Part shown: in pieces, positions 8,165 to 16,029 of the stretch | Layout: each line of letters opens with the position of its first letter | Position numbering within the stretch: the first letter of the stretch is position 1 | The notes under the pieces: generated by a model | The model's input: the letters and a program-made list of their open reading frames with translations, nothing else | Database searches by the model: none | Told to the model about the DNA's origin: nothing | Position numbers and translations under genes: made by a program | Assembly (NCBI RefSeq): GCF_900142515.1 | Contig: NZ_FRBC01000002.1 | Coordinates: 124,001 to 188,000, forward strand | Origin: Pseudoselenomonas ruminantium | Lineage (GTDB): Bacteria > Bacillota > Negativicutes > Selenomonadales > Selenomonadaceae | DNA length: 64,000 nucleotides | Direction of reading: 5' to 3'

Positions 8165-9640
8165 ATGCTCCCCATCCTCGATAAGAATTTCCAGAAAGAA
8201 TATGCGCTCTTAAGTCTCCTGGACTCCGACGAGCGCTATTTTCCCTGTCAGGAACTGGCAGAACGGCTCGCCCTATCCGAACGCACCGTCTACAAATATC
8301 TGCAAAGCCTCACAACCCAGCTCGAAGGATTCCCGCCCGAAGAACTGTCCATCGAACGCAGTGCAGCCTTTGGAATCCGCCTGCATCGCGCCCCCTGGCT
8401 GAATATCCACAGCATCTATACCCAATTTGCTCAGAAATCTCTGACCTATGACTTCTTTCACAGCCTCTTTCTGGAGACTACCGATACCACTACTGCTTTT
8501 TGCCTGACGCATTTTGTCAGTCCTGCCTCTCTCTATCGCAGCCTTTCCCCTATGCGCCAGACACTCATGGCTTTTTCCCTCAATCTCGATGCCGCAGATA
8601 TGCGCCTTACCGGTGAAGAGATGCAGATCCGCTACTTCTACAATAATTTCTATCTGCAGATCTACCGCGGCTATGGCTGGCCTTTTCCGGGAATTGCCCG
8701 CCAACTCGTGATGAACACCATCGATGACATTCTGGGAGCACTGGATGCGCCCATGTCCATCAGCGACCGCAAGCATTTTTCCTATTGGCTGGCTATCAGC
8801 GCCCATCGCCTGAGCCTGCGCCATTGCCTGACCGAGCCGCTGCCAGCAGAACTCGGCCTTGATAACGAAGCCTATCATACCGCCCTGCCGGCGATTGAAC
8901 GCTTTTTCCAGCGGCTGCACCTGCCCATCTGTCAGGCGGAATGCCAGTTTGTCTTCTACCTGCTCCACGCCTTTCCCTTTGGCATGAATGTCCAGCAGCG
9001 CCTCTTTGCCGCCGCCCGTGATGCCCGGGGATTCGATTGCCTGCCGCTCACTGCCACCGACCATTTTCTGGCGGTCTTCGCCCGTCACTTTCCCCAATGG
9101 ATGGGCATGGGCTCGCCGAGCTTCCGGCTGAAGCTCCATCGGCTCCATTTCCATGGAGCACTGCTGCGGGGCAGCTCGGACCTGCTGGAGCGCTATCCGT
9201 TCCTGAAAAGCTATCGGCAGGACTTCCCGGCCTTTGCCCAGCGCATGGACAAGCTCTTTGCCTCGCTTGCCCCGCATTCCTGCGGCCGCTGTTTTGCCGA
9301 TGAACGCTATCTGCTCCCCCATTATATCCTGCTCTGCAGCCAGTACTTCGATCTGGCTGCCGGAGAACCTATCATCCGGCTGGCCCTGCTGACCGATTAC
9401 GGCCCCATCTACGAAGAGAAAATAAAAAAGGAAATCATCTCTCGTTTCCGGGATGATTTCCACATAAAATTCGCTGCCCCTTATGAAGGCTATGATATTC
9501 TGATTACCAACCTGCCGGTGAAAATTGTCACCAGCGGCCATCTCACCTTGTCCATCCATACCGCCTTCAACCAGCGGGAATGGGCACTGCTGGCCAAACT
9601 GCTGCGACAAAGACAGGAACTGCTCATACCTGAACCATAA
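8165..9640 (+). CDS. Mga-type helix-turn-helix regulator, probable lar operon regulator
   Basis: 491 residues, started at ATG 8165 because GAAGG lies 6 bases ahead; an in-frame TTG at 8126 lacks such a site. The N-terminus has a winged-helix DNA reader (CQELAERLALSERTVYKYL, about residues 22-40) of the Mga/PRD-regulator type, followed by a long helical region like that of Mga-family and PTS-linked activators. Divergent from larA with 181 bases between, rich in inverted repeats. In L. plantarum lar control is by the Crp/Fnr-type LarR, so this would be a different regulator type at an equivalent locus. Role as lar regulator is inferred from position only. Ends 12 bases from the convergent truA stop. 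Confidence 0.75.
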   Translation: MLPILDKNFQKEYALLSLLDSDERYFPCQELAERLALSERTVYKYLQSLTTQLEGFPPEELSIERSAAFGIRLHRAPWLNIHSIYTQFAQKSLTYDFFHSLFLETTDTTTAFCLTHFVSPASLYRSLSPMRQTLMAFSLNLDAADMRLTGEEMQIRYFYNNFYLQIYRGYGWPFPGIARQLVMNTIDDILGALDAPMSISDRKHFSYWLAISAHRLSLRHCLTEPLPAELGLDNEAYHTALPAIERFFQRLHLPICQAECQFVFYLLHAFPFGMNVQQRLFAAARDARGFDCLPLTATDHFLAVFARHFPQWMGMGSPSFRLKLHRLHFHGALLRGSSDLLERYPFLKSYRQDFPAFAQRMDKLFASLAPHSCGRCFADERYLLPHYILLCSQYFDLAAGEPIIRLALLTDYGPIYEEKIKKEIISRFRDDFHIKFAAPYEGYDILITNLPVKIVTSGHLTLSIHTAFNQREWALLAKLLRQRQELLIPEP

Positions 9641-9652
9641 CTCGGCGCGTCT

Positions 9653-10429
9653 TCAATATTCCACATGATAGAGATACAAGCCGCAGGCAGGCGCCGTAGC
9701 GCTTGCCTGGCCTCTATCCAGGCTGGCAAAGATCTCCGCAAATCGTTCGAGACTGATGCGCCCCAGTCCTACATTGGCAACCGTGCCAATGATGTTCCTT
9801 ACCATATGGTAGAGGAAGCCGTTGCCATAGATGGTGAATTCCAGCAAATCTCCCGGCTTTTCCTCAACTTTGGCTTCATAGATGGTACGTACCGGACTCA
9901 TGGGCGCACCGCCCGCAGCCCGAAAGGCGCTGAAGTCGTGCTTTCCTTTCAGCATATCCAAAGCCGCTTGCATCAGCCCTACATCCAATGGACGGCGCTC
10001 GTACCAGGCATAACGGGCAGTCAGCGGATTGGGCGTTGCCCCCTGCTGGATGCGATAGACATAAGTCTTGGCCTTGGCACTATGGCGGGCACTGAAGTCA
10101 AAATCCGCCTCCCAGGCCTCCTTCACCACGATATCATCCGGCAACAGGCTGTTGGCCGCCATGGGCACCTTATCGATGGGAATGCTCCCATTGGTGAAGA
10201 AATTCACCACCTGCCCATAGGCATGGACACCGGCATCCGTGCGGCCTGACGCCGCCAGTTCAATGGTATCACCAAAGATAACCGCCAGCTTGCGCTCCAA
10301 CACATTCTGCACCGCCACCACGGGCGGACTTTGACGCTGGAAGCCATGATAGGCCGTGCCATCATAAGCTACGGTCAAGGCAATATTCCGCCTGCGAGCC
10401 TTCATTTCTTCTTTATGTTCTGTCTTCAT
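9653..10429 (-). CDS. truA: tRNA pseudouridine(38-40) synthase TruA
   Basis: 258 residues. Makes pseudouridine at positions 38-40 of tRNA anticodon arms. The catalytic aspartate is in ASGRTDAGVHA; other family marks are NIALTVAYDGTAYHGFQ at the N-terminus and GNGFLYHMVRNIIG near the C-terminus. I place the start at the ATG that overlaps the ecfT stop codon (ATGA, 10426-10429), which gives the normal family length; a longer frame upstream lies inside ecfT. Last gene of the ecfA1-ecfA2-ecfT-truA unit, an arrangement common in Firmicutes. The stop codon nearly abuts that of the convergent regulator, with no clear terminator between. Confidence 0.95.
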   Translation of the reverse strand: MKTEHKEEMKARRRNIALTVAYDGTAYHGFQRQSPPVVAVQNVLERKLAVIFGDTIELAASGRTDAGVHAYGQVVNFFTNGSIPIDKVPMAANSLLPDDIVVKEAWEADFDFSARHSAKAKTYVYRIQQGATPNPLTARYAWYERRPLDVGLMQAALDMLKGKHDFSAFRAAGGAPMSPVRTIYEAKVEEKPGDLLEFTIYGNGFLYHMVRNIIGTVANVGLGRISLERFAEIFASLDRGQASATAPACGLYLYHVEY

Positions 10430-11223
10430 CGATAGAAACCTACTCCTAATCCCAGACTGAGCACAGCAAAGACCACCAGGGATATATAATCCAGCCTTGC
10501 CAGCTTCATTTCCTTCATGCGGGTACGGCCGGCACCGCCCCGATAACATCTGGCCTCCATTGCCATGGCCAGGTCATCTGCCCGGCGGAAAGCCGACAGA
10601 AACAACGGCACCAATATCGGCACCATATTTTTGAGGCGCGACAGGACGCTGCCCGTCACAAAATCCGCCCCACGCGACTGCTGCGCCTTCATGATCTTAT
10701 CCGTTTCACTGATCAGCGTCGGAATGAACCGCAGGGCAATGGTCATCATCATCGCCAGTTCATGGGCCGGCAGGCCAACTTTCTTGAAGGGCGATAACAG
10801 GCTTTCCAGCGCATCGGTAAGTTTCAGCGGACTGGTGGTGAAAGTCAGCAAAGTGCTCAACACAATCAAAAGCATCAGCCGCACGCTGATCAAGGTTCCC
10901 TGCGCCACCCCTTCCTGCGTGATGGCAAACTGCCAGACCCGGCAAAGTTCCTTGCCAGGATGGCTGAACAGATGCAACACAAAGGTAAAAAGGATAATCC
11001 ACCACAGAGGCTTCAACGAGCGCAATACCATGCGCAGGGGCACACCGGAAAACAGGATCAGCGCCAGCGTCAATACGATCAAGGCACTATAGACCGGCGC
11101 GCTGGTAAAGACAAAAACCTCCATCAGCAGGATAAGCAGCAACAGTATCTTCACACGGGCATCCATTCGATGTAGAAAAGAATCCCCGGGAAAATACTGC
11201 CCAATCATGATATTATTCAGCAT
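10426..11223 (-). CDS. ecfT: Energy-coupling factor transporter membrane protein EcfT
   Basis: 265 residues. The T component couples the two ATPases to exchangeable vitamin-binding S components in the inner membrane. It has four to five hydrophobic segments in the N-terminal two thirds and the cytosolic coupling helices with the two Ala-Arg type motifs (SRGADF near 184 and EARCYRGG near 224). Start ATG overlaps the ecfA2 stop; stop overlaps the truA start. No S component lies next to it, as expected for a shared group II module. The nearby NiaR repressor hints that a niacin S component (NiaX) may be one client elsewhere in the genome (inference). Confidence 0.95.
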   Translation of the reverse strand: MLNNIMIGQYFPGDSFLHRMDARVKILLLLILLMEVFVFTSAPVYSALIVLTLALILFSGVPLRMVLRSLKPLWWIILFTFVLHLFSHPGKELCRVWQFAITQEGVAQGTLISVRLMLLIVLSTLLTFTTSPLKLTDALESLLSPFKKVGLPAHELAMMMTIALRFIPTLISETDKIMKAQQSRGADFVTGSVLSRLKNMVPILVPLFLSAFRRADDLAMAMEARCYRGGAGRTRMKEMKLARLDYISLVVFAVLSLGLGVGFYR

Positions 11224-12083
11224 AGATGGAACACCTCCCTAAGGGATCTCAGCCCCGCCTCCGGGGTGATGGCACGCGTATCCACCGGCAGGCCTGCCTG
11301 CTGCAACTGCGCCAGTATCTGCATGATCTGCGGCTTTTCGAGGCCCGTTTCCTGCAATAAATCATCCTGCGCAAAGATTTCAGCAGGGCTGCCTGCGGCC
11401 CGCAGCTTCCCGCCTTGCATCACCACCATCTTATCGGCCATTTTGGCGATGTCTTCCATGCTATGAGAGACAAAGACAATGGTGAGTTTCCACTTCTTAT
11501 GCAGGCGCTGGATTTCAGCCATCAGCTCATCCCGCCCGCGGGGATCGAGTCCTGCCGCCGGTTCATCGAGAACCAGGTATTTCGGCCGCATCGCCAGCAC
11601 ACCGGCCATTGCCACCCGGCGCATCTGACCGCCGCTCAAGGCAAAAGGTGACATATCCCTGAACTTCTGGTAATCCAGCCCCACCAGTTCCATAGCCTGC
11701 CGTACGCGCTCCCCGACCTCATTCTCGTCAAGGCCCTGATTGCGCGGGCCAAAGGCAATATCCTGCGCGATGGTTTCCTCAAAAAGCTGGGTTTCCGCAT
11801 ACTGAAAGACCATACCTACCTGCTGGCGGGCATGCCAGGCCTTGATTCTGCCTTCCTTATCTCCGGCGTTGATATTGACACCATCCACCAGCACCTCTCC
11901 GGCTGCCGGCTGCAACAAGCCGTTCAAGTGCTGAACCAGAGTAGATTTGCCCGAACCGGTATGGCCTGCAATGGCCGTGAAGCTTCCCTCTTCAATGGTC
12001 AGATTCACGTCATCCAGCGCAATGCGCTCATAGGGCGTCTTGGGCATATAGATATACTTTACATTTCTCAGTTCAATGGACAT
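11217..12083 (-). CDS. ecfA2: Energy-coupling factor transporter ATPase EcfA2
   Basis: 288 residues. One of the two ATPases of the vitamin ECF transporter. Walker A AGHTGSGKST, signature LSGGQMRRVAMAG, Walker B YLVLDEPAAGLDP and the H-loop SHSMEDIAKMAD are intact. I start at ATG 12081-12083 because GGAGG sits 7 bases upstream; the open frame extends 7 codons further without support. The start overlaps the last 11 bases of ecfA1, so translation is coupled. Confidence 0.95.
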   Translation of the reverse strand: MSIELRNVKYIYMPKTPYERIALDDVNLTIEEGSFTAIAGHTGSGKSTLVQHLNGLLQPAAGEVLVDGVNINAGDKEGRIKAWHARQQVGMVFQYAETQLFEETIAQDIAFGPRNQGLDENEVGERVRQAMELVGLDYQKFRDMSPFALSGGQMRRVAMAGVLAMRPKYLVLDEPAAGLDPRGRDELMAEIQRLHKKWKLTIVFVSHSMEDIAKMADKMVVMQGGKLRAAGSPAEIFAQDDLLQETGLEKPQIMQILAQLQQAGLPVDTRAITPEAGLRSLREVFHLC

Positions 12084-12915
12084 AACGAGCCTCCAGCGCG
12101 GCAACTAAATCATCATTGGTCAGGATATCCTTGGGTAGCTGCATGCCGCCCTGCCGCAGATGCCAGGCTATTTCCACAGCCAGCGGCACTGCCAAACCTA
12201 ATCGGTGGAGCTTCGGCGCATCGGCAAATATTTCTGCCGGGGGCCCCTGCTGTACCAGCCGGCCATGCTCCATCACCAGCACCCGGTCAGCCCGGGCAGC
12301 CTCGTCCATGAAATGCGTGATGCACAAAAGCGTCAGTCCTCGCTGCTGATGCAACCGTTCCACGGTATCCATGACTTCCCGGCGTCCCTGCGGATCAAGC
12401 ATGGCTGTGGCTTCATCAAGGATCAGGCACTTCGTATCCATCGCCAAAGCTCCGGCAATGGCCACCCGCTGTTTCTGGCCGCCAGACAACAGATGCGGGG
12501 CAAACTTGCGGAATTCTTCCATGCCCACAGCCTGCAAGGCCATCTTTACCTGTGCCCGGATTTTCGCCGGCTCCATGCCCAGATTTTCGGGGCCAAAAGC
12601 CACATCATCTTCCACGACTCCCGCAATCAGCTGATTATCAGGATTCTGGAACACCATCCCCACCTGCCGGCGAATCTGCCAGACTTCCTGCGGTTTGCGG
12701 GTATCCATGCCTGCGACACGGCAGACACCGCTTGTCGGCAATAAGAGACCGTTCAGATGACGGGCCAGCGTGGATTTGCCAGAGCCATTGGCACCCAAGA
12801 TCGCCACGAATTCTCCGGCCTCAATATGAAAACTCACACCCTGCAAGGCAGTGAACTCCTGCTCCGACCCCTGCCCATAGACATGCGTCAGATTTTCTGC
12901 TTCGATAAATGACAT
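12073..12915 (-). CDS. ecfA1: Energy-coupling factor transporter ATPase EcfA1
   Basis: 280 residues. Partner ATPase of EcfA2. Walker A LGANGSGKST, Q-loop MVFQNPDNQ, signature LSGGQKQRVAIAG, Walker B CLILDEATAMLDP and H-loop THFMDEAARAD are present. Start at ATG 12913-12915 with GAGGA 9 bases ahead; the open frame runs 10 codons further upstream without a ribosome site. First gene of the unit, with a promoter at 12951-12978. Confidence 0.95.
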   Translation of the reverse strand: MSFIEAENLTHVYGQGSEQEFTALQGVSFHIEAGEFVAILGANGSGKSTLARHLNGLLLPTSGVCRVAGMDTRKPQEVWQIRRQVGMVFQNPDNQLIAGVVEDDVAFGPENLGMEPAKIRAQVKMALQAVGMEEFRKFAPHLLSGGQKQRVAIAGALAMDTKCLILDEATAMLDPQGRREVMDTVERLHQQRGLTLLCITHFMDEAARADRVLVMEHGRLVQQGPPAEIFADAPKLHRLGLAVPLAVEIAWHLRQGGMQLPKDILTNDDLVAALEARYVH

Positions 12916-12950
12916 TGAAATCGTCCTCACAATAGAATCACACAAGGTTC

Positions 12951-12978
12951 ATTATACCGCATTTTAAGGATTTTACAA
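12951..12978 (-). promoter_or_regulatory. Promoter of the ecfA1-ecfA2-ecfT-truA unit
   Basis: Minus strand TTGTAA (12973-12978), 16-base spacer, TATAAT (12951-12956), 35 bases ahead of ecfA1. Confidence 0.5.
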
Positions 12979-13018
12979 AAAAGAAGTTATTGCCTTATAA
13001 TAAGGTCAACAACTTCTT
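12977..13018 (-). terminator. Hairpin with T-run reading minus
   Basis: AAGAAGTTATTGCCTTA (12981-12997) and TAAGGTCAACAACTTCTT (13001-13018) pair with one bulge and G-U wobbles; the minus strand then reads TTTTTTG. The only minus-strand gene ahead is niaR, so it would end a niaR transcript after running antisense through the DUF192 gene. It also insulates ecfA1. Confidence 0.6.
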
Positions 13019-13036
13019 TATATAGACGGTGATATC

Positions 13037-13399
13037 ATGAAATTACAAATGGAAACAGCCGATACCTTTTTCCGCCGCTTCCGCGGACTGATGCTGCGGA
13101 AGGAACTTCCCGCAGGCAAAGGCCTGCTGATTGCTCCCTGCAGCAGCATCCACATGTGCTTCATGCGCTTTGCCATCGATGCGATCTGGGTGGACAAGGA
13201 TATGAACATCCTCAAGATCAGTCGCAATGTCAAGCCCTGGATAGGCCTTGCCTGGTGTCCCGGGGCCTGGGGCGTCGTGGAAATGACCGCCGGCGAAGCT
13301 GACCGTCTGGGACTTCAATCCTCTACCAGGATTCCTGTGGAGCGCAACTCATCCTTGATGGCTGACAAAGCTTCCTCATCGGGTACCCGCACCGTATGA
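13037..13399 (+). CDS. DUF192 family protein
   Basis: 120 residues, cytosolic, no signal peptide. DUF192 proteins are small conserved proteins of unknown function. The core is recognisable: FRRFRGLMLRKELP, then GLLIAPCSSIHMCFMRFAIDAIWVD and VVEMTAGEADRLGL. The last 25 or so residues after the core are not typical and lie over the 3' end of the convergent niaR gene (85-base overlap), so the C-terminal tail may be incidental. Start follows GGTGAT. The only plus-strand gene between 9640 and 23128. Confidence 0.8.
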   Translation: MKLQMETADTFFRRFRGLMLRKELPAGKGLLIAPCSSIHMCFMRFAIDAIWVDKDMNILKISRNVKPWIGLAWCPGAWGVVEMTAGEADRLGLQSSTRIPVERNSSLMADKASSSGTRTV

Positions 13400-13836
13400 A
13401 GGTGCACACCGCCAGTCACCACCAGCAATGGTGTTGCCTGGCATTTTTTCATCTTGCTGATGAAATTCTTGATATCGCGACGGCTTGTGAGCAGCAGATC
13501 GCTTTTCAGCGGACCATAAACGGGATGCTCGACAATCACATCCATGACCGCACCACCGTTATCCACAATGGCATTGAGTTCCGTTTCCATATCCTCGGCC
13601 GTATGCTTGCAGATCAGGGTATGCAGCTGCTGGCTGTCATGTTTTTCCTCCTGCATCATGAAATAACCTCGGGGCGTGGCATAGATCTTCTGCCCCTCAG
13701 CCCGCAGGATGCTGATATCGCCAACAATAATCTGACGGCTGACGCCCATTTCCCGGGAAAGTCTCGTCCCTGTCAATGGCTGCACAGCCCCCTGCAGACG
13801 CCGCAAGACCTCTGCCCGGCGTTCCTCTGTAGTCAT
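13315..13836 (-). CDS. niaR: NiaR-type niacin-responsive transcriptional repressor
   Basis: 173 residues. NiaR represses NAD synthesis or niacin uptake genes with niacin as co-repressor. An N-terminal HTH_11 domain (RLSREMGVSRQIIVGDISIL, about 24-43) is followed by the 3H domain with its histidines (LHTLICKH, VEHPVYG, GGVHLHTVRVP). I start at ATG 13834-13836 behind GGGAGG; the open frame continues upstream only because it reads through the tRNA genes. It lies downstream of the tRNA cluster and its terminator and overlaps the convergent DUF192 gene by 85 bases. Targets are not evident in the window. Confidence 0.9.
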   Translation of the reverse strand: MTTEERRAEVLRRLQGAVQPLTGTRLSREMGVSRQIIVGDISILRAEGQKIYATPRGYFMMQEEKHDSQQLHTLICKHTAEDMETELNAIVDNGGAVMDVIVEHPVYGPLKSDLLLTSRRDIKNFISKMKKCQATPLLVVTGGVHLHTVRVPDEEALSAIKDELRSTGILVED

Positions 13837-13864
13837 ACTCAAATCCCTCCCGCAATTTTTTGTA

Positions 13865-13890
13865 ACAAAAAAGCTGCCTTGCGGCAGCTT
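13865..13890 (-). terminator. Terminator of the tRNA cluster
   Basis: AAGCTGCC (13871-13878) and GGCAGCTT (13883-13890) form a perfect 8-bp stem with a 4-base loop; the minus strand continues TTTTGTTAC. Located 10 bases after tRNA-Val. Confidence 0.85.
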
Positions 13891-13900
13891 AAATTTCAAA

Positions 13901-13976
13901 TGGTGGGCGATAACAGGATCGAACTGCTGACATCCTGCTTGTAAGGCAGGCGCTCTCCCAGCTGAGCTAATCGCCC
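13901..13976 (-). tRNA. tRNA-Val (anticodon TAC)
   Basis: 76 bases with encoded CCA. Acceptor GGGCGAT pairs with ATCGCCC, D-loop AGCTCAGCTGGGAGAGC, anticodon loop CTTACAA, T-arm GTTCGATCC. Last of three tRNAs in one transcript. Confidence 0.96.
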
Positions 13977-13980
13977 GAAA

Positions 13981-14055
13981 TGGTGACGCGTATGGGATTC
14001 GAACCCATGAAGCCGCCGTGAAAGGGCGGTGTCTTAACCACTTGACCAACGCGCC
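13981..14055 (-). tRNA. tRNA-Glu (anticodon TTC)
   Basis: 75 bases with encoded CCA. Acceptor GGCGCGT against ACGCGTC, anticodon loop CTTTCAC, T-arm GGGTTCGAATCCC. Confidence 0.96.
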
Positions 14056-14056
14056 A

Positions 14057-14132
14057 TGGCTCCCCGAGCAGGATTCGAACCTGCGACATATGGATTAACA
14101 GTCCACCGTTCTACCGGCTGAACTATCGGGGA
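14057..14132 (-). tRNA. tRNA-Asn (anticodon GTT)
   Basis: 76 bases with encoded CCA. Acceptor TCCCCGA against TCGGGGA, anticodon loop CTGTTAA, T-arm CAGGTTCGAATCCTG. First of the cluster; one base separates it from tRNA-Glu. Confidence 0.96.
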
Positions 14133-14162
14133 ATTCCTTGGTGTGTCTCACCAACGAAAGTT

Positions 14163-14191
14163 ATTATACGACACTTTTCCGGAGAATGCAA
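14163..14191 (-). promoter_or_regulatory. Promoter of the tRNA cluster
   Basis: Minus strand TTGCAT (14186-14191), 17-base spacer, TATAAT (14163-14168), 30 bases ahead of tRNA-Asn. Confidence 0.75.
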
Positions 14192-14195
14192 CCCC

Positions 14196-14224
14196 TTTTT
14201 TAAACTTTTTTCAAAAAAAGTTTA
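14196..14224. terminator. A/T-rich hairpin at the end of the HAD gene
   Basis: TTTAAACTTTTTT and AAAAAAGTTTAAA arms overlap the stop codon of the HAD gene. No G/C clamp and, on the minus strand, no clean T-run follows, so this is a weak candidate. Confidence 0.35.
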
Positions 14225-15028
14225 AATTATTTTTTGTGCCGTCAAAAACACTGCGATGCCACTGTCGTTATTGCTGGCAGTTACGGCCTTGGCCACGGCT
14301 TTCACATCAGCGGGAGCATTGCCCATTGCTACGCTCATGCCCGTGTATTCGAGCATGGCCAGATCATTATAATTGTCGCCAAAGGAAAGCGCCTCTGACT
14401 TGTCCAAACCATAATGCTGCAGGAGCACAGCAATGCCTGCCGCCTTGGACACCCTGCCGTCCATAATTTCCAGCAGGATATCTGAGGAACGCGCTACCTG
14501 GAACTGCGGATAATGCTGCTGGAAATACTTCTCCGCCGCAACATTATCCTCCGGCTCGGCCATCAACAGGATCTTATGCGGCAAGATGCCCTGCTGCAAC
14601 AGCGCTGCAAAATCTGCCTGCTCCGCCTGCGCCGAGGTGATATCTTCCTCCCGCTTAACACGCGCATCCGCCTTATCCGTCACATACCAGTGATGGCCGC
14701 TATAGAAATTCACCGTAACTGCAGGGAACTGTTCCGCAATCTCCGCCAACAGCTTCTGCACAGAATCTGCTTCCATATAAGTGCCGGCCAGCTCCTGCCC
14801 CTCTCTGTCCAGCACATAAGCCCCGCTGTAACAGATGATCGGCATCTTTATCCCCATATCCCCGGTAATTGGATAAATCGCCTCCGGCATCCGCGCTGAC
14901 ACCAACACAAAAGGAATATCCTTCGCCACCAGCTTCTTGACCGCCTCTTTCGTCTGACTTGTCACTTCATGCTGACTGGTCAGAACTGTACCGTCAATAT
15001 CGGAAAACACAATCTTCACATTTGACAT
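14222..15028 (-). CDS. Cof-type HAD-IIB hydrolase (sugar or nucleotide phosphatase)
   Basis: 268 residues, cytosolic. HAD motif I SDIDGTVL (nucleophile D9), motif II VLVSARMPEA, motif III lysine in VSKAAGIAVLL and motif IV LSFGDNYNDLAML are all intact, with a type IIB cap between motifs II and III. Members dephosphorylate sugar phosphates, flavin or pyridoxal phosphates; substrate cannot be assigned. Candidate promoter at 15058-15086. Upstream of the tRNA cluster on the same strand but the tRNAs have their own promoter. Confidence 0.9.
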   Translation of the reverse strand: MSNVKIVFSDIDGTVLTSQHEVTSQTKEAVKKLVAKDIPFVLVSARMPEAIYPITGDMGIKMPIICYSGAYVLDREGQELAGTYMEADSVQKLLAEIAEQFPAVTVNFYSGHHWYVTDKADARVKREEDITSAQAEQADFAALLQQGILPHKILLMAEPEDNVAAEKYFQQHYPQFQVARSSDILLEIMDGRVSKAAGIAVLLQHYGLDKSEALSFGDNYNDLAMLEYTGMSVAMGNAPADVKAVAKAVTASNNDSGIAVFLTAQKII

Positions 15029-15057
15029 AATAATCCCCTCCCCCTTAACATTATGCC

Positions 15058-15086
15058 ATATTACGAGGGATTATGCCACTACGCAA
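15058..15086 (-). promoter_or_regulatory. Candidate promoter of the HAD gene
   Basis: Minus strand TTGCGT (15081-15086), 17-base spacer, TAATAT (15058-15063). A direct repeat TGGCATAAT occurs twice in the same stretch. Confidence 0.4.
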
Positions 15087-15093
15087 GCTTCCA

Positions 15094-15303
15094 TCACCAT
15101 GCAGGCTTGCCTGTCTTTAACAAACTGTCAATATCCGCAAAGGCATTTTCAATGGCCTCTGTATGGTACAACCAGTAATTGTCATATATCCGCTTCGTTA
15201 TCCCCTTGCTGTCCCACTCCGCCAGTACCTCGCCGGTTTTCCGTTTCTTGTGGTCAGCATAATATTCCAACAAGTACATAAAGAACTTCATTTCCTCGGT
15301 CAT
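15094..15303 (-). CDS. DUF3791 family small protein
   Basis: 69 residues from ATG 15301-15303, which follows GAGGTG and lies one base after the stop of the preceding gene. The sequence (FMYLLEYYADHKKRKTGEVL, then IYDNYWLYHTEAIENAFADI) matches the DUF3791 pattern, small helical proteins that often stand beside DUF3990 genes. Function unknown; antitoxin or accessory role is inferred from the company it keeps. Last gene of the four-gene unit 16845 to 15094. Confidence 0.7.
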   Translation of the reverse strand: MTEEMKFFMYLLEYYADHKKRKTGEVLAEWDSKGITKRIYDNYWLYHTEAIENAFADIDSLLKTGKPAW

Positions 15304-15304
15304 A

Positions 15305-15550
15305 CTACTCACCTCGAATATAAACCGAATTGCGCGGGTCACCAGTTATTTTCTCCGCTTCCCAAATTTCCAGAATCGCGCCTGCCCCAAATTCCGTCAT
15401 GCCACAGTCCTCATTCTCCAACATCTCATGGGTCTTGGACTGGACAAACTTTTGCAAGGCTTCCATATAGCTGTAACCATATTTCTCCACCAACATATTG
15501 ACGACAGCTTCATTGTAATAATCGAGAATATCCGGGTCTAATCGCTTCAT
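15305..15550 (-). CDS. Small acidic protein of unknown function in the DUF3990 cassette
   Basis: 81 residues, mostly helical by composition. I do not recognise a named family with certainty. Notable points are a Tyr/Glu-rich N-terminus (YYNEAVVNMLVEKYGYSYME), SKTHEMLENE in the middle and the C-terminal DPRNSVYIRGE. The start overlaps the stop of the DUF3990 gene by 4 bases (ATGA), and the stop lies one base before the DUF3791 start, so the three proteins are made together. A partner or antitoxin for the DUF3990 protein is plausible (inference). Confidence 0.6.
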   Translation of the reverse strand: MKRLDPDILDYYNEAVVNMLVEKYGYSYMEALQKFVQSKTHEMLENEDCGMTEFGAGAILEIWEAEKITGDPRNSVYIRGE

Positions 15551-16026
15551 ACCTGCCGTCCCTCCTTAAAGACCAATAGTTGCAACGCCTTTTCTGTGCG
15601 AAACAGATACTGATCTTTTAATTTTTGCGGTAATAACAGTTGAATGGCCACATCCTCAGGAAAATAGCCCTTCAAGTAGTTGTTGACAGTACGAATGGCC
15701 TGGTCATTAGCCACAGGCCCCACCACTATATCGTAATCATCCACAGGCGGATTACCTGTGCGGTGCGCCGTTATATACCGCAGCCACTCCTTGTCTGGCT
15801 TGGTAAATTTCAACACTTTTACCACTTCAGCATAATTATCGCCAATTTCAAAGACAGATACCACAGGTGTCCCATTTTCACGCCGAGCCGTTGTACGAAC
15901 TGCCCACTTTTGCGCCTGCTCAAAATCACTGGTAAGATAAAAGCCTGCTCCGAAGTCCAAAAATCTCTGGGATTTCAGTATTTTAGGTTCGCGAACAACA
16001 ATATTGCTACCATGGTATAAAATCAT
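15547..16026 (-). CDS. DUF3990 protein, ADP-ribosyltransferase fold (candidate toxin)
   Basis: 159 residues, cytosolic. DUF3990 belongs to the ADP-ribosyltransferase superfamily. The H-Y-type signature can be read: H5 in LYHGS, Y30 in DFGAGFYLT (24-32), a conserved block DYDIVVGPVAND (97-108) and a C-terminal QYLFRTEKALQLL. These fit an NAD-binding transferase, so activity on protein, nucleic acid or a small molecule is possible, but no target can be read. It overlaps the downstream small gene by 4 bases and starts 3 bases after the 271-residue gene, so it is part of a compact unit resembling toxin-antitoxin loci. ATG preceded by GAGGT. Confidence 0.72.
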   Translation of the reverse strand: MILYHGSNIVVREPKILKSQRFLDFGAGFYLTSDFEQAQKWAVRTTARRENGTPVVSVFEIGDNYAEVVKVLKFTKPDKEWLRYITAHRTGNPPVDDYDIVVGPVANDQAIRTVNNYLKGYFPEDVAIQLLLPQKLKDQYLFRTEKALQLLVFKEGRQV

Positions 16027-16029
16027 ACA

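Noticed and set aside
8273-9610. A 445-codon minus-strand frame opposite the Mga-type regulator
   Set aside because: Shadow of the plus-strand gene; no start site and no recognisable domain.
13837-14049. N-terminal extension of niaR through the tRNA-Val and tRNA-Glu genes
   Set aside because: The extra 71 codons are tRNA sequence and a terminator; a good ribosome site marks the true start at 13836.
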